In this document: piece after piece, positions 16,855-25,198 of the stretch
Layout of the letters: every line of letters begins with the position of its first letter
Numbering within the stretch: position 1 is the stretch's first letter
Assembly (NCBI GenBank): GCA_024401695.1
Contig: JAKSKN010000006.1
Span: 79,627 to 143,626 of the forward strand
Direction: 5' to 3'
Length of the DNA: 64,000 nt
Origin: Bacteroidales bacterium
GTDB taxonomy: Bacteria > Bacteroidota > Bacteroidia > Bacteroidales > UBA932
Notes under the pieces: generated by a model
Database searches by the model: none
Told to the model about the DNA's origin: nothing
Seen by the model: only the letters and a program-made list of their open reading frames with translations
Made by a program: the position numbers and the translations under genes

Positions 16855-17427
16855 CTATTCTTTTCTACCGCCGAACTGGAAAGACACTCCGAAACTCACA
16901 AGATTGGTGAAGGCGCGGTAGCTGCTGGTGCTGGACAGGTCAAGGAGTCCGCGTTTGTAGTTGACGAATAATCCAAGCCCCAGAGGGAATGTATATCCGA
17001 CCTCAGCATTGATGCCGAAATCGTTGCTGCTGAAATCTCCGTCCTGTTTGATGGCACGGCCATAGTAGACTCCGAAGAAAGCATCAAAACTGCCGAATTG
17101 GCCATCCGAGCGGTATCCTACGGACAGAGGTATCTGTATCCATTGGGTTGTCATCTTTTCGTTGAGATCCTTGATGGTGACGTTGTTCATAACATAATTT
17201 ACGCCGGGTTCAAGGAAGAAGACATTGTTCAGAAGGTTGATGTCATACATCACTCCGCCTGAGAATCCGAATCCTGATTTGAGTGAACGTAAAGTGGAGG
17301 CAGGGTTCTTTGAATTGGCATTATTGCTGAATCCGCCAAAATTTCCTCCAACCTCGATTTTGAGTTGAGCAGATGCAGATATCGCTGCAAGCAGAGCAAC
17401 TGCGATGGTAACAAATAGTTTTTTCAT
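16855..17427 (-). CDS. PorT-like outer-membrane beta-barrel protein, 190 aa
   Basis: The signal peptide MKKLFVTIAVALLAAISASAQ is followed by LKIEVGGNFGGFSNNAN and then SGFGFSGGVMYDINLLNNVFFLEPGVNYVM, the standard opening of PF13568 (PorT-like) barrels; it ends VSFGVSFQFGGRKE. I start at ATG 17427 rather than an upstream GTG. It is the gene before the 221-aa barrel. The family includes general porin-like and secretion-associated proteins, and the exact role is not predictable. Confidence 0.8.
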   Translation of the reverse strand: MKKLFVTIAVALLAAISASAQLKIEVGGNFGGFSNNANSKNPASTLRSLKSGFGFSGGVMYDINLLNNVFFLEPGVNYVMNNVTIKDLNEKMTTQWIQIPLSVGYRSDGQFGSFDAFFGVYYGRAIKQDGDFSSNDFGINAEVGYTFPLGLGLFVNYKRGLLDLSSTSSYRAFTNLVSFGVSFQFGGRKE

Positions 17428-17445
17428 AATCACTGATTTTAATTT

Positions 17446-17611
17446 TTATAATTTGCTGAACAGTTTTGCAAGTATGCCCGATGCCTCGGCCGAATCACCA
17501 CCGGCATTCGTGTTCGTCTTACCGCCGAGCTTGGACAGTTGTTTGAGCCATAACAGTAACGCACATGCCTACAAGCAACATTGTTGCAATTGTAGCTAAA
17601 AGATGTTTCAT
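17446..17611 (-). pseudogene. Frameshifted small secreted protein
   Basis: From ATG 17611 the frame reads MKHLLATIATMLLVGMCVTVMAQ, a clean signal peptide, and then stops after a few more residues. In the next frame the sequence continues as LSKLGGKTNTNAGGDSAE and ASGILAKLFSKL to a TAA at 17446, a typical tail for a small secreted Bacteroidales protein. One shifted base around the CAAACAACTGTCC stretch would join both halves into about 55 residues. It may be a true disrupted gene, a sequencing error, or programmed slippage. It lies between the AraC regulator and the PorT-like barrel. Confidence 0.5.
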
Positions 17612-17637
17612 AATACTTTGACTGTTATTTAATTAAG

Positions 17638-18771
17638 TTAAACATTTTTCTGAATATTACCATTGCGCCAGTCATTTGGAGAAACTCCGAACCGGCTGAC
17701 GAACAGTCGTGAGAATGTCCGGTAATTTGCGAAACCGCTGTCCATTGCGATCTTATTAAGCGCAATGCATTCTTCATCTGAGTCCTTGATCATCCGGCAG
17801 GCATAATCAAGTCGCAAGCCATTGATGTATTCATAGAAATTTGTCCCGTTTTGAGCAAAATACCGGCTCAAGTATGTACTGTTGGTACCAAGAACAACGG
17901 CCAATTTGCTTCTCGTCAGTTGTGGATCAAGGAAAGCCTCAGACTGAATGCATTCCGCATCAAGAAGAAGGGAAAGTTTTTTGAAAATCTCGGAGGGAAG
18001 CTGCTGTCTGCCCGAATCAGAACCGGCGGATTCATGGATATCCAATACTGCGGAACATTCGTCGGCGGGAGTCTGCCTGTGGCCAAACCAGGCCAGATAA
18101 ACGAGCGGAGGCAGCATGCTGATTTCCGAAACGATGGCGAGAATCAGGTTGCCCGGTTGCACACTGTAGACATACCTGTCCAATATTATCACGGGAATCA
18201 AAATGAACGGTATGCCGGTCAGCCATTTGAGGCTGAGTCCTGTTGTGTCGGAATAATTGTCCTTGCAATATTTTTCATATCCCTTGATTCCGGATATGAA
18301 AGACACAACAATTGATAAAATATAGATACCCCAGAATATATTGCAAGCGGTGGGCTGAAATTCCGGAGCAGAGAAGACGATTGTCCAGACCAGCAGACCT
18401 ACAGGGAGCACCAGAGGGAACAGAATCGCCCGGAAAGGTATCGGTCTGAAGGCCTGGAAAAGTGAAAACAGAACCATTGCGAGCAGCGGATATGACAGGA
18501 TATTTTCCGCCTGAACTACGATAGAAGAAAATTTGGCTGTATGCGCATCGCTGATTCCCTTGTAGTAGATATCCATCGTCTCTCCCATAAAAATGGAAGG
18601 AATCACAAATTCAATAGCCATAAGGCAGCATAACAGTCCCGTGAGCAGATGAATACGCCTGGTATAATTTTCCCTGTTTCTCCCCGCCAGAATCATTACA
18701 ATACCGAGGCAAAGCAGAAAACCCGACTGCAGGCCTACGAATAATGCGTCATATACTGCCCTCTGTATCAT
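17638..18771 (-). CDS. Membrane-bound AraC-family transcriptional regulator
   Basis: Residues 1-230 hold about seven hydrophobic helices (from ALFVGLQSGFLLCLGIVMIL to MLPPLVYLAWFG). A polar linker follows, and residues 275-372 are an AraC/HTH_18 DNA-binding domain: the first HTH is LTRSKLAVVLGTNSTYLSRYF and the second INKIAMDSGF-like with NYRTFSRLFVSRFGVSP. AraC proteins with an integral-membrane sensor half are common in Bacteroidetes and are thought to read envelope signals. Its own upstream region holds a nested inverted repeat (18818-18865). It lies next to the envelope genes at 2983-17427 and may control them; this is inference from position. Confidence 0.88.
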   Translation of the reverse strand: MIQRAVYDALFVGLQSGFLLCLGIVMILAGRNRENYTRRIHLLTGLLCCLMAIEFVIPSIFMGETMDIYYKGISDAHTAKFSSIVVQAENILSYPLLAMVLFSLFQAFRPIPFRAILFPLVLPVGLLVWTIVFSAPEFQPTACNIFWGIYILSIVVSFISGIKGYEKYCKDNYSDTTGLSLKWLTGIPFILIPVIILDRYVYSVQPGNLILAIVSEISMLPPLVYLAWFGHRQTPADECSAVLDIHESAGSDSGRQQLPSEIFKKLSLLLDAECIQSEAFLDPQLTRSKLAVVLGTNSTYLSRYFAQNGTNFYEYINGLRLDYACRMIKDSDEECIALNKIAMDSGFANYRTFSRLFVSRFGVSPNDWRNGNIQKNV

Positions 18772-18817
18772 AATTATATAACAAGTTTAGGCATTATTTT
18801 CGGAAGCATCCAACAAA

Positions 18818-18865
18818 TTGTGGACAATAAGGGTAAATTTGACGGAATTTACATATTGTCCACAA
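18818..18865. repeat. Nested inverted repeat upstream of the AraC-type gene
   Basis: Outer arms TTGTGGACAATA (18818-18829) and TATTGTCCACAA (18854-18865) are a perfect 12-bp inverted repeat. Inside them GTAAATT (18833-18839) and AATTTAC (18846-18852) are a second perfect 7-bp pair around TGACGG. It begins 46 nt upstream of the regulator ATG and 60 nt after the kinase stop. No T-tract follows on either strand, so it does not look like an intrinsic terminator; an operator is more likely. Confidence 0.75.
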
Positions 18866-18925
18866 GTTTTCCAGCAGTATTGCAAGCCTTAGATTTGCAG
18901 TAGACTTCAAATGAACTGGTATATT

Positions 18926-19918
18926 TTACAGTTTCTGGCCGCCGATGAATTCGCGCATTATGGAGGTAGGAGGGATGGCGGCGATTTCGGCAGGCTTGAG
19001 GGCTGTCACGTTCTGGAGGAACTCGAGGACCGAGCTTGCCTTCTCGTAGGCCGGTGATGCCTCGGTGATTGCGTAGAGAAGAGGCTCGGCATAATATTTC
19101 AGAAGAGGCAGGTCGTACAGGGTTGAAGAGTTGAACACGATGTCGGCATTCTCCTCGTACGGGAAGATGTTGCGGGTCTCGCCGCGGCGGACTGAAGGCC
19201 AGCGCAGGATGGTGTCCTCAGGGCTGATGCCACGGACACGGTTGTCACGGACGATACGGCGGAGGAGACGCTTGTCGGTGGTGGAATTGTGGACCTTCTC
19301 GCCTCCGCTCAAAGCAGACAGCGCAGATATGTAGACGTGGAATATCCGGCTCTGGTCAATGCGCGGAGTGAGCGCCGGGTTCAGGGCGTGGATGCCCTCC
19401 ATAAACAGGACGTCATTATCGTTCAATCTCATCATCTGGCCGCTCTGCTCGCTTCTGCCTTCCTTGAAATTGAATCTCGGGAGTTCGATCTCCTTGCCGT
19501 CCAGCAGGTCCAGCAGGTCGGAATTCAAGCGCTCGATATTCATCGCGTGAAGGTGTTCGAAATCATATTCCCCGTTCTCATCCTTCGGAGTAAGCTCACG
19601 GTCAACGAAATAATTGTCAAGTTCTATGACCTTCGGGGAAAGCCCAAGGACGCGGCACTGCTGGGCGATGCGCAGCGAGCTGGAGGTCTTGCCGCTTGAA
19701 GACGGTCCTGACATCATCACTATGCGGCACTTCTTGCGCTTGAAGAATATCTGGTCGGCAACCTCTGCGTATTTGCGCTCCTGACGCGCTTCGCACAGAT
19801 TGATGAATGGGATGCCCATACCTGATTCAAGAGCGCGGTTGATGTCGTCAAGCGACGTGATGCCTATGGCCTCACACCAGTCGATGTATTCCTGTTTGGC
19901 TGTCTCAATCTTTGTCAT
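18926..19918 (-). CDS. Nucleoside (uridine-type) kinase, PRK/Udk family
   Basis: The P-loop GPSSSGKTS is at 71-79, followed by ELDNYFVDRE and a MEGIHALNP lid-side motif, as in uridine kinase/phosphoribulokinase proteins. It would phosphorylate a nucleoside (probably uridine or cytidine) for salvage. Bacteroidales relatives I know are about 550 residues, with an N-terminal TGS/ThrRS-like region; this 330-residue form keeps only about 60 residues before the kinase domain. Its ATG overlaps the uvrA stop as ATGA, so the two genes are translationally coupled. Confidence 0.85.
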   Translation of the reverse strand: MTKIETAKQEYIDWCEAIGITSLDDINRALESGMGIPFINLCEARQERKYAEVADQIFFKRKKCRIVMMSGPSSSGKTSSSLRIAQQCRVLGLSPKVIELDNYFVDRELTPKDENGEYDFEHLHAMNIERLNSDLLDLLDGKEIELPRFNFKEGRSEQSGQMMRLNDNDVLFMEGIHALNPALTPRIDQSRIFHVYISALSALSGGEKVHNSTTDKRLLRRIVRDNRVRGISPEDTILRWPSVRRGETRNIFPYEENADIVFNSSTLYDLPLLKYYAEPLLYAITEASPAYEKASSVLEFLQNVTALKPAEIAAIPPTSIMREFIGGQKL

Positions 19919-22668
19919 AGTATTTCTTTCAAATATTTTCCTGTTACTGAATGAGGGTTGTCCGCAACCTGCTCAGGCGTACCTTGTGCAATTATCCTAC
20001 CACCAGCAGCTCCTCCTTCGGGACCCATATCGAAGAGGTAGTCGACACTCTTGAGGACATCAAGGTTATGCTCTATCACAATCACGGTATTGCCCTGTTC
20101 GACAAGCTTCCCGAGCACGTCAAGCAAGGTTCTGATATCCTCGAAATGCAGGCCCGTCGTCGGTTCGTCAAGCATATACAATGTACTGCCCGTGGCTTTC
20201 CGCGCCAGTTCGGCGGCAAGTTTCATACGCTGGCTTTCGCCTCCGGAGAGGGTCACCGCAGACTGTCCGAGGTGGATATAGCCGAGGCCGACATCGACGA
20301 GCGCCTTCAGCTTGGGGGCGATCTTCGGATGGGCCTTGAAGAACTCATAAGCCTCGGATATAGGCATCTCAAGCACGTCGTTTATGTTCTTGCCGCGGTA
20401 TTTGACCGCCAGCGTGTCTTCCTTATAACGTTTGCCACGGCACTGGTCGCATACCACGTTGACCGACGGCAGGAAATTCATCTCTATCTCCTTGATTCCG
20501 GCGCCCTTGCATTCCTCGCAGCGGCCACCGGGGACATTGAACGAGAACCGCCCGGCCTTGAAGCCGCGCACCTTTGCGTCCGGAGTCTCCTCGAAGAGGG
20601 TGCGGATGTCGTTGAACACACCGGTGAATGTGGCCGGATTCGACCTCGGGGTACGTCCGATGGGGCTCTGGTCCACCTCTATCACCTTGTCTATGTTCTT
20701 GAGGCCGACAACCGTCCCGTACGGCAGAGGCCTCCCCTTGAAATTATACAGGGCCCCCTTGAGAACGGGCATCAGCGTCTCGTTGATGAGACTGGATTTC
20801 CCCGAGCCGGACACCCCGGCGATACCTATGAGGCAACCGAGCGGGAAATCTATATCCACGCCTTTCAGATTGTTGCCTCTGGCCCCGCGCAGGCCAAGCT
20901 TGAGGCCGTTGCCCTCGCGCCGCACCGGAGGCACAGGGATGGACCTGCCGCCCTGAAGATAGTCAAGGGTCATCGTCTCTCCTGCTGCTGCGTCTTCAAC
21001 CTTGCCAGAATAGCAGATCTCGCCGCCATTTGCACCCGCTCCGGGGCCGACGTCAACCAGCCAGTCGGAGGCAAGCATAGTCTCGAGGTCGTGCTCGACG
21101 ACGATGACCGTATTCCCCTCGTCACGAAGCTTCTTGAGTGAGTTCAGAAGCTTGCGGTTGTCACGCTGGTGCAGGCCTATGGATGGTTCGTCAAGGATGT
21201 ATATGACATTGACAAGCTTGGAACCGATCTGGGTGGCAAGCCTGATGCGCTGACTTTCGCCTCCGGACAGAGATGCCGTCGGGCGGCTGAGGCTGAGGTA
21301 ATCAAGACCGACGTCCAGCAGGAAGCGGACGCGGTCGTTCAGTTCTTTCAGTATGTCACGGGCCACTGCATTGCCGCGCTCGGACAGTTTGGACGGGAGC
21401 TGCTTGAGCCACTCCGCGAGGGCTGAGATCTCCATATCGCCGACTTCGGCGATGTCCTTCCCGTCGATGCGGAAGCACTTCGTGTTCTCGTTGAGACGCG
21501 TGCCGCCGCAGACCGGGCAGACTATCTTGTCCTCGATGTCATCGACGACGCCCGGCCAGTTCACCATCTCGGCGGTAGCGCCCTCCCCGATGCGGAAGAA
21601 CTCATCGGAACCGTAGATCAGAAGCGTGACAGCCTCTTCCGGCAGATCCTCGATAGGTTCGTAAAGCGAGAAGTCGTGCTTGCGCGCCATCGCGCGGACG
21701 ATTTCGAATTTCTTGCCGTCCCGCACGCGGCCCAGAGGCTCTATGCCGCCGTCGGCAATACTTTTGCGGCGGTCAGGGATTATCGTGTCGACATTGACAT
21801 CAACCACAGTCCCAAGACCCTTGCAGTGCGGGCAGTAGCCTTCCGGCGAATTGAAGGAGAAGCTGTGCGGAGCCGGTTCCTGAAGGGAAAGTCCCGTCTC
21901 GGGGTCAACCAGATGCTTGGAGAAATGGCGTATCTCGCCGGTGGCGAAATCCTGGACGGCAAGCGAGCCCTTGCCGGTCGCAAGTGCGGATGCCACCGAT
22001 GCGCGGATGCGGCTTTCGTCGCCTTCTCCAGGCTTCAGCTTGTCAACCACGAGTTCAATGAAATGGCCCTTGTAGCGGTCCAGGGCATCGATATCGTTAA
22101 GGTCACGGATCTCACCGTCTATGCGGATCTGCGTGTAGCCCTTCTTGCGGAACTGCTCGAAGAGTTCGCGGTAGTGACCCTTGCGGCCGCGGACGAGAGG
22201 CGCAAGCAGGATGCACTTGCGACCCTCATATTCCTTCATTATGAGGTCGACGATCTGAGAATCGGTATATCGTATCATCTCCCTGCCGGTGGCAGGAGAG
22301 CAGGCGGTTGACGCGCGGGCGTAGAGCAGACGCAGGAAGTCGTAGATCTCGGTGATGGTGCCGACCGTGGAACGCGGGTTGGAGCCGGTGGTGCGCTGTT
22401 CTATCGCGATGATCGGGCTCAGGCCCTCGATGCTTTCCACCTCGGGCTTCTCCAGTATGCCCATAAAATGTTTGGCATAGGGAGAGAGGGTGTTCATATA
22501 GCGGCGCTGGCCTTCGGCATAGATGGTATCGAACGCCAACGATGACTTTCCGCTGCCGCTGATGCCCGTGACCACCACGAATTTCTTGCGCGGGATATCG
22601 ACATCGACACCCTTGAGGTTGTGGGCCCTGGCACCGCGTATCTCTATGAATTCCCTTTTGTCGTCCAT
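19915..22668 (-). CDS. uvrA: UvrABC system protein A (excinuclease ATPase)
   Basis: A duplicated ABC ATPase: Walker A motifs GISGSGKSSLA (N half) and GVSGSGKSSLI (C half), two LSGGESQR signatures, and Walker B ILDEPSIGLH and MLDEPTTGLH. Cys pairs CPHCKGLG, CPVCGGTR, CEECKGAG and CDQCRGKR supply the zinc sites. It recognises bulky DNA lesions and loads UvrB in nucleotide-excision repair. I start at ATG 22668 (MDDKREFIEI); a longer reading would need a TTG. The -7 element TAACTTTG (22682-22675) ends 6 nt before the start codon, so the mRNA is probably leaderless. Confidence 0.97.
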   Translation of the reverse strand: MDDKREFIEIRGARAHNLKGVDVDIPRKKFVVVTGISGSGKSSLAFDTIYAEGQRRYMNTLSPYAKHFMGILEKPEVESIEGLSPIIAIEQRTTGSNPRSTVGTITEIYDFLRLLYARASTACSPATGREMIRYTDSQIVDLIMKEYEGRKCILLAPLVRGRKGHYRELFEQFRKKGYTQIRIDGEIRDLNDIDALDRYKGHFIELVVDKLKPGEGDESRIRASVASALATGKGSLAVQDFATGEIRHFSKHLVDPETGLSLQEPAPHSFSFNSPEGYCPHCKGLGTVVDVNVDTIIPDRRKSIADGGIEPLGRVRDGKKFEIVRAMARKHDFSLYEPIEDLPEEAVTLLIYGSDEFFRIGEGATAEMVNWPGVVDDIEDKIVCPVCGGTRLNENTKCFRIDGKDIAEVGDMEISALAEWLKQLPSKLSERGNAVARDILKELNDRVRFLLDVGLDYLSLSRPTASLSGGESQRIRLATQIGSKLVNVIYILDEPSIGLHQRDNRKLLNSLKKLRDEGNTVIVVEHDLETMLASDWLVDVGPGAGANGGEICYSGKVEDAAAGETMTLDYLQGGRSIPVPPVRREGNGLKLGLRGARGNNLKGVDIDFPLGCLIGIAGVSGSGKSSLINETLMPVLKGALYNFKGRPLPYGTVVGLKNIDKVIEVDQSPIGRTPRSNPATFTGVFNDIRTLFEETPDAKVRGFKAGRFSFNVPGGRCEECKGAGIKEIEMNFLPSVNVVCDQCRGKRYKEDTLAVKYRGKNINDVLEMPISEAYEFFKAHPKIAPKLKALVDVGLGYIHLGQSAVTLSGGESQRMKLAAELARKATGSTLYMLDEPTTGLHFEDIRTLLDVLGKLVEQGNTVIVIEHNLDVLKSVDYLFDMGPEGGAAGGRIIAQGTPEQVADNPHSVTGKYLKEIL

Positions 22669-22674
22669 ATGATG

Positions 22675-22701
22675 CAAAGTTACGAAAACTTATTAACTTT
22701 G
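22675..22701. promoter_or_regulatory. Face-to-face promoters for uvrA and the EamA transporter
   Basis: CAAAGTTA (22675-22682), read on the minus strand as TAACTTTG, and TAACTTTG (22694-22701) on the plus strand are two identical TAnnTTTG -7 elements, 11 bp apart, pointing outward. The ATGs are 6 nt (uvrA) and 8 nt (transporter) away, so both transcripts should have almost no leader. Confidence 0.75.
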
Positions 22702-22709
22702 CATTTGTT

Positions 22710-23564
22710 ATGTGGATCTGGATGTCTTTGGGTTCCGCCCTTCTCCTGGGCGTGTACGACGTGGCCAAGAAACACGCCCTGAAGCACAACAGCGTGTTGT
22801 GGGTACTCCTTGCCGCCACGGCCATCTCATCCCTGCTGCTCAGCCCGTTCCTGACGGCCGGCACGATGCACGACCATACGAGAATGATTCTCAAGGCCAT
22901 CCTCGTGACGTCTTCCTGGGTTTCCGGTCTTGCCGCCCTCAAATCGCTCCCTATCACGACAGCCAGTTCAATCAAGGCTTCACGTCCTATCATCGTCATA
23001 GCCCTTTCCCTGGCGATTTTCGGAGAGAAGCTGAACGTATGGCAGTGGGCCGGTGTGATCACTGTCATCATCGCCCTGTGGCTGCTCAGCAGGTCAAGCA
23101 AGAAAGAGGGAATAGCCTTCGCAAAGAGCCGCGGCATAACATATATGGTCATCTCTGTGCTTACCGGAGCCGCCAGCGCCCTTTTTGACAAGTACATAAT
23201 GGCTGATATGCAGCCTCTGTTCGTACAGAGCTGGGCAAATATCTATATAACCGTTATGCTTACCGCCTGCACCCTCGTCCAGCGCTTCGCCGCCAAGTCT
23301 GAATTCAAGCCGTTCAAATGGGACTGGACCCTGGTCATCATAGCAGTATTCATCACAGCCGCCGATATGCTTTATTTCTTTGCCCTGAAGCAGGAAGGGG
23401 CGCTCCTGTCCGTGATATCCCTGATACGCCGCAGTTCCGTGATCGTCACCTTCAGCCTTGGCGCCTGGCTTTTCAAGGAGCACAACATCAAGGACAAGGC
23501 CATCGACCTCGCCATCATCCTCGTGGGACTATTCCTGCTTTTCTGGGGTTCTAGTATTGCTTGA
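22710..23564 (+). CDS. EamA/DMT-family transporter
   Basis: 284 residues with about ten membrane helices in two repeats, the usual build of drug/metabolite (EamA) transporters. The first repeat carries LKSLPITTASSIKASRPIIVIALSLAIFGEKL, and the second ALKQEGALLSVISLIRRSSVIVTFSLGAWLFKE, both family hallmarks at helices 4-5 and 9-10. It moves a small metabolite across the inner membrane; the substrate cannot be told. It diverges from uvrA and its end overlaps the tail of the convergent protease gene by 14 nt. Confidence 0.9.
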   Translation: MWIWMSLGSALLLGVYDVAKKHALKHNSVLWVLLAATAISSLLLSPFLTAGTMHDHTRMILKAILVTSSWVSGLAALKSLPITTASSIKASRPIIVIALSLAIFGEKLNVWQWAGVITVIIALWLLSRSSKKEGIAFAKSRGITYMVISVLTGAASALFDKYIMADMQPLFVQSWANIYITVMLTACTLVQRFAAKSEFKPFKWDWTLVIIAVFITAADMLYFFALKQEGALLSVISLIRRSSVIVTFSLGAWLFKEHNIKDKAIDLAIILVGLFLLFWGSSIA

Positions 23565-25167
23565 TGAGAGGGCTTTCAAGAGCCTTCCAGAGCTGCTTGT
23601 CGTAGCGGACGCGGATTTCGATCCCGGCCTCCTGGTAATAATACCTTACCACTATCTCCTCTTCTATGAATGGGATGATCTCATCCTTCTTCAGCCTGAG
23701 GAACTCTTCCTTCTCCATCTCGAGAGACTTTTCAAGAGCTTCGAGCTGAGGCTTCATAACCTCTTCAAGGCCGTCCTTCGCAAGTTCTTTCTTCATCTGG
23801 TCGAAGAGAGTCTTTGCGCTTGACCTGTAGTCGAATTCCTTTGTCTTTGCGAATGCCACGAAATCGTCGAAATCCTCGTCGGACAGGTGGAAGTCCTTGA
23901 CGGCAGGGATGCTCTCGTGCTTCTTGACGAACTCGAGCGCATACTGTTCCACAACACCGTTGAGAACGATCGAGTAAACCAGACGGGAATATTCCTCAGG
24001 CTCGATGATGACGTCAGGCGTGATGCCGCCTCCGTCGCGGACCGTCCTGCCGTGGGCCGTCTTGAACTCGTGGGTGAGAGAGTCCGGGATATGGGCTACA
24101 CTGCCGTCTTCGCGGCGCTGTGCATAATCGATGGCCTGCACGCAACGGCCGGAAGGAGTGTAGTATTTTGCGGTGGTGAGCTTCATCGCGCCACCGTAAG
24201 GCAGCTCGAACATACTCTGCACAAGGCCTTTGCCGAAGGTGCGCTCGCCCATAATGGTTCCGCGGTCGGTATCCTGAATGGCTCCCGCGACGATTTCCGA
24301 TGCCGAGGCAGAGCCGGAATCAACGAGGATGATCAACGGTATCCTGGTATCGACAGGCTGATACTTTGTGGACAGGGCGTAATTGGAAGATTCCTCGCGG
24401 CCCTTTGCCGATACGACGAGGCTGCCTGCCGGCAGGAATACGGACAATTCGTTGACGGCTTCAGCCAGGAGGCCGCCGCCATTGCCGCGAAGGTCGAGGA
24501 CAAGCTTTTCCATCCCCTGCTTCTTGAGTCTTACGACCGCGTCGTGGACATCGCGGGCCACGCCTTCGGAGAATCCGCTCTGGTAGATATATCCGACCTT
24601 GTCGGTAATCATACCTGCGTATTCAACTTCCGGGAGATGGATCTTCTCACGGATGATCTCAACAGTCTCCTCGGCGCCGGAACGAAGTTTCTTAACGGTG
24701 AAGACGACTTTTGTCGCAGGCTCGCCGCGCATCTTTTCACTGCACTGCGAAGACGTGAGGCCGATGACGCTCTCCCCGTTGATGGTAAGTATCTCGTCAC
24801 CGCATTTCAGGCCGGCCTTGGCCGCAGGTGAATCGGCGTATGGTTCGTTGATTATGACGTTTCCGTTCACATCCGGTTTATAGATGACCGCGCCGATGCC
24901 GCCGTAGGTCTTGTGGATAAGCATCTGCAGGTCCTCGTTCTCCTCCTGCGGAATGTATATCGTGTACGGATCGAGGGCGCCAAGCATAGCATCCACAGCC
25001 TTGCGCTGGATACGGTCGACAGGAAGACTGTCCACGTAGGATTTGTCGAGCTGCTTGACTATTGCGTTCTGTATCTCCACCCATTGGGCCAGCTTGAAGT
25101 TCTTTGACTGGGCGGAAGCCGATAATGTCGCTGCCACTAAGGCAATCGCAAGAATGATCCTTTTCAT
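23551..25167 (-). CDS. C-terminal processing peptidase, S41 family (CtpA-like)
   Basis: The signal peptide MKRIILAIALVAATLSASAQ is followed by a PDZ domain at about 85-165 (GGIGAVI; ADSPAAKAGLKCGDEILTING) and the S41 protease domain. The catalytic pair is Ser288 in DSGSASASEIVAGA and Lys313 in TFGKGLVQ, 25 residues apart as in CtpB. The C-terminal 140 residues are helical and charged. It would trim or degrade periplasmic proteins. The start lies 4 nt after a TAAATTTG -7 element, so the transcript is nearly leaderless. It converges with the EamA gene. Confidence 0.93.
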   Translation of the reverse strand: MKRIILAIALVAATLSASAQSKNFKLAQWVEIQNAIVKQLDKSYVDSLPVDRIQRKAVDAMLGALDPYTIYIPQEENEDLQMLIHKTYGGIGAVIYKPDVNGNVIINEPYADSPAAKAGLKCGDEILTINGESVIGLTSSQCSEKMRGEPATKVVFTVKKLRSGAEETVEIIREKIHLPEVEYAGMITDKVGYIYQSGFSEGVARDVHDAVVRLKKQGMEKLVLDLRGNGGGLLAEAVNELSVFLPAGSLVVSAKGREESSNYALSTKYQPVDTRIPLIILVDSGSASASEIVAGAIQDTDRGTIMGERTFGKGLVQSMFELPYGGAMKLTTAKYYTPSGRCVQAIDYAQRREDGSVAHIPDSLTHEFKTAHGRTVRDGGGITPDVIIEPEEYSRLVYSIVLNGVVEQYALEFVKKHESIPAVKDFHLSDEDFDDFVAFAKTKEFDYRSSAKTLFDQMKKELAKDGLEEVMKPQLEALEKSLEMEKEEFLRLKKDEIIPFIEEEIVVRYYYQEAGIEIRVRYDKQLWKALESPLIKQY

Positions 25168-25171
25168 ACTA

Positions 25172-25192
25172 CAAATTTAATAATTATTTTTG
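25172..25192. promoter_or_regulatory. Face-to-face promoters for the protease and recO
   Basis: CAAATTTA (25172-25179) is TAAATTTG on the minus strand and TATTTTTG (25185-25192) is the plus-strand -7 element. They are 5 bp apart and point outward, 4 nt and 6 nt from the two ATGs. Confidence 0.7.
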
Positions 25193-25198
25193 TGTGCT

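Noticed and set aside
17405-17599. 64-codon plus-strand frame opposite the small secreted protein
   Set aside because: No promoter or motif; the minus strand carries a signal peptide and coding-like tail.
20432-20956. Arg/Pro-rich plus-strand open frame
   Set aside because: Composition artefact opposite the uvrA zinc region.
19951-21141. A 396-codon plus-strand open frame
   Set aside because: Antisense to uvrA, whose ATPase and zinc motifs are intact.
23887-24831. A 314-codon plus-strand open frame
   Set aside because: Antisense to the S41 protease gene with its Ser/Lys dyad; no family resemblance.
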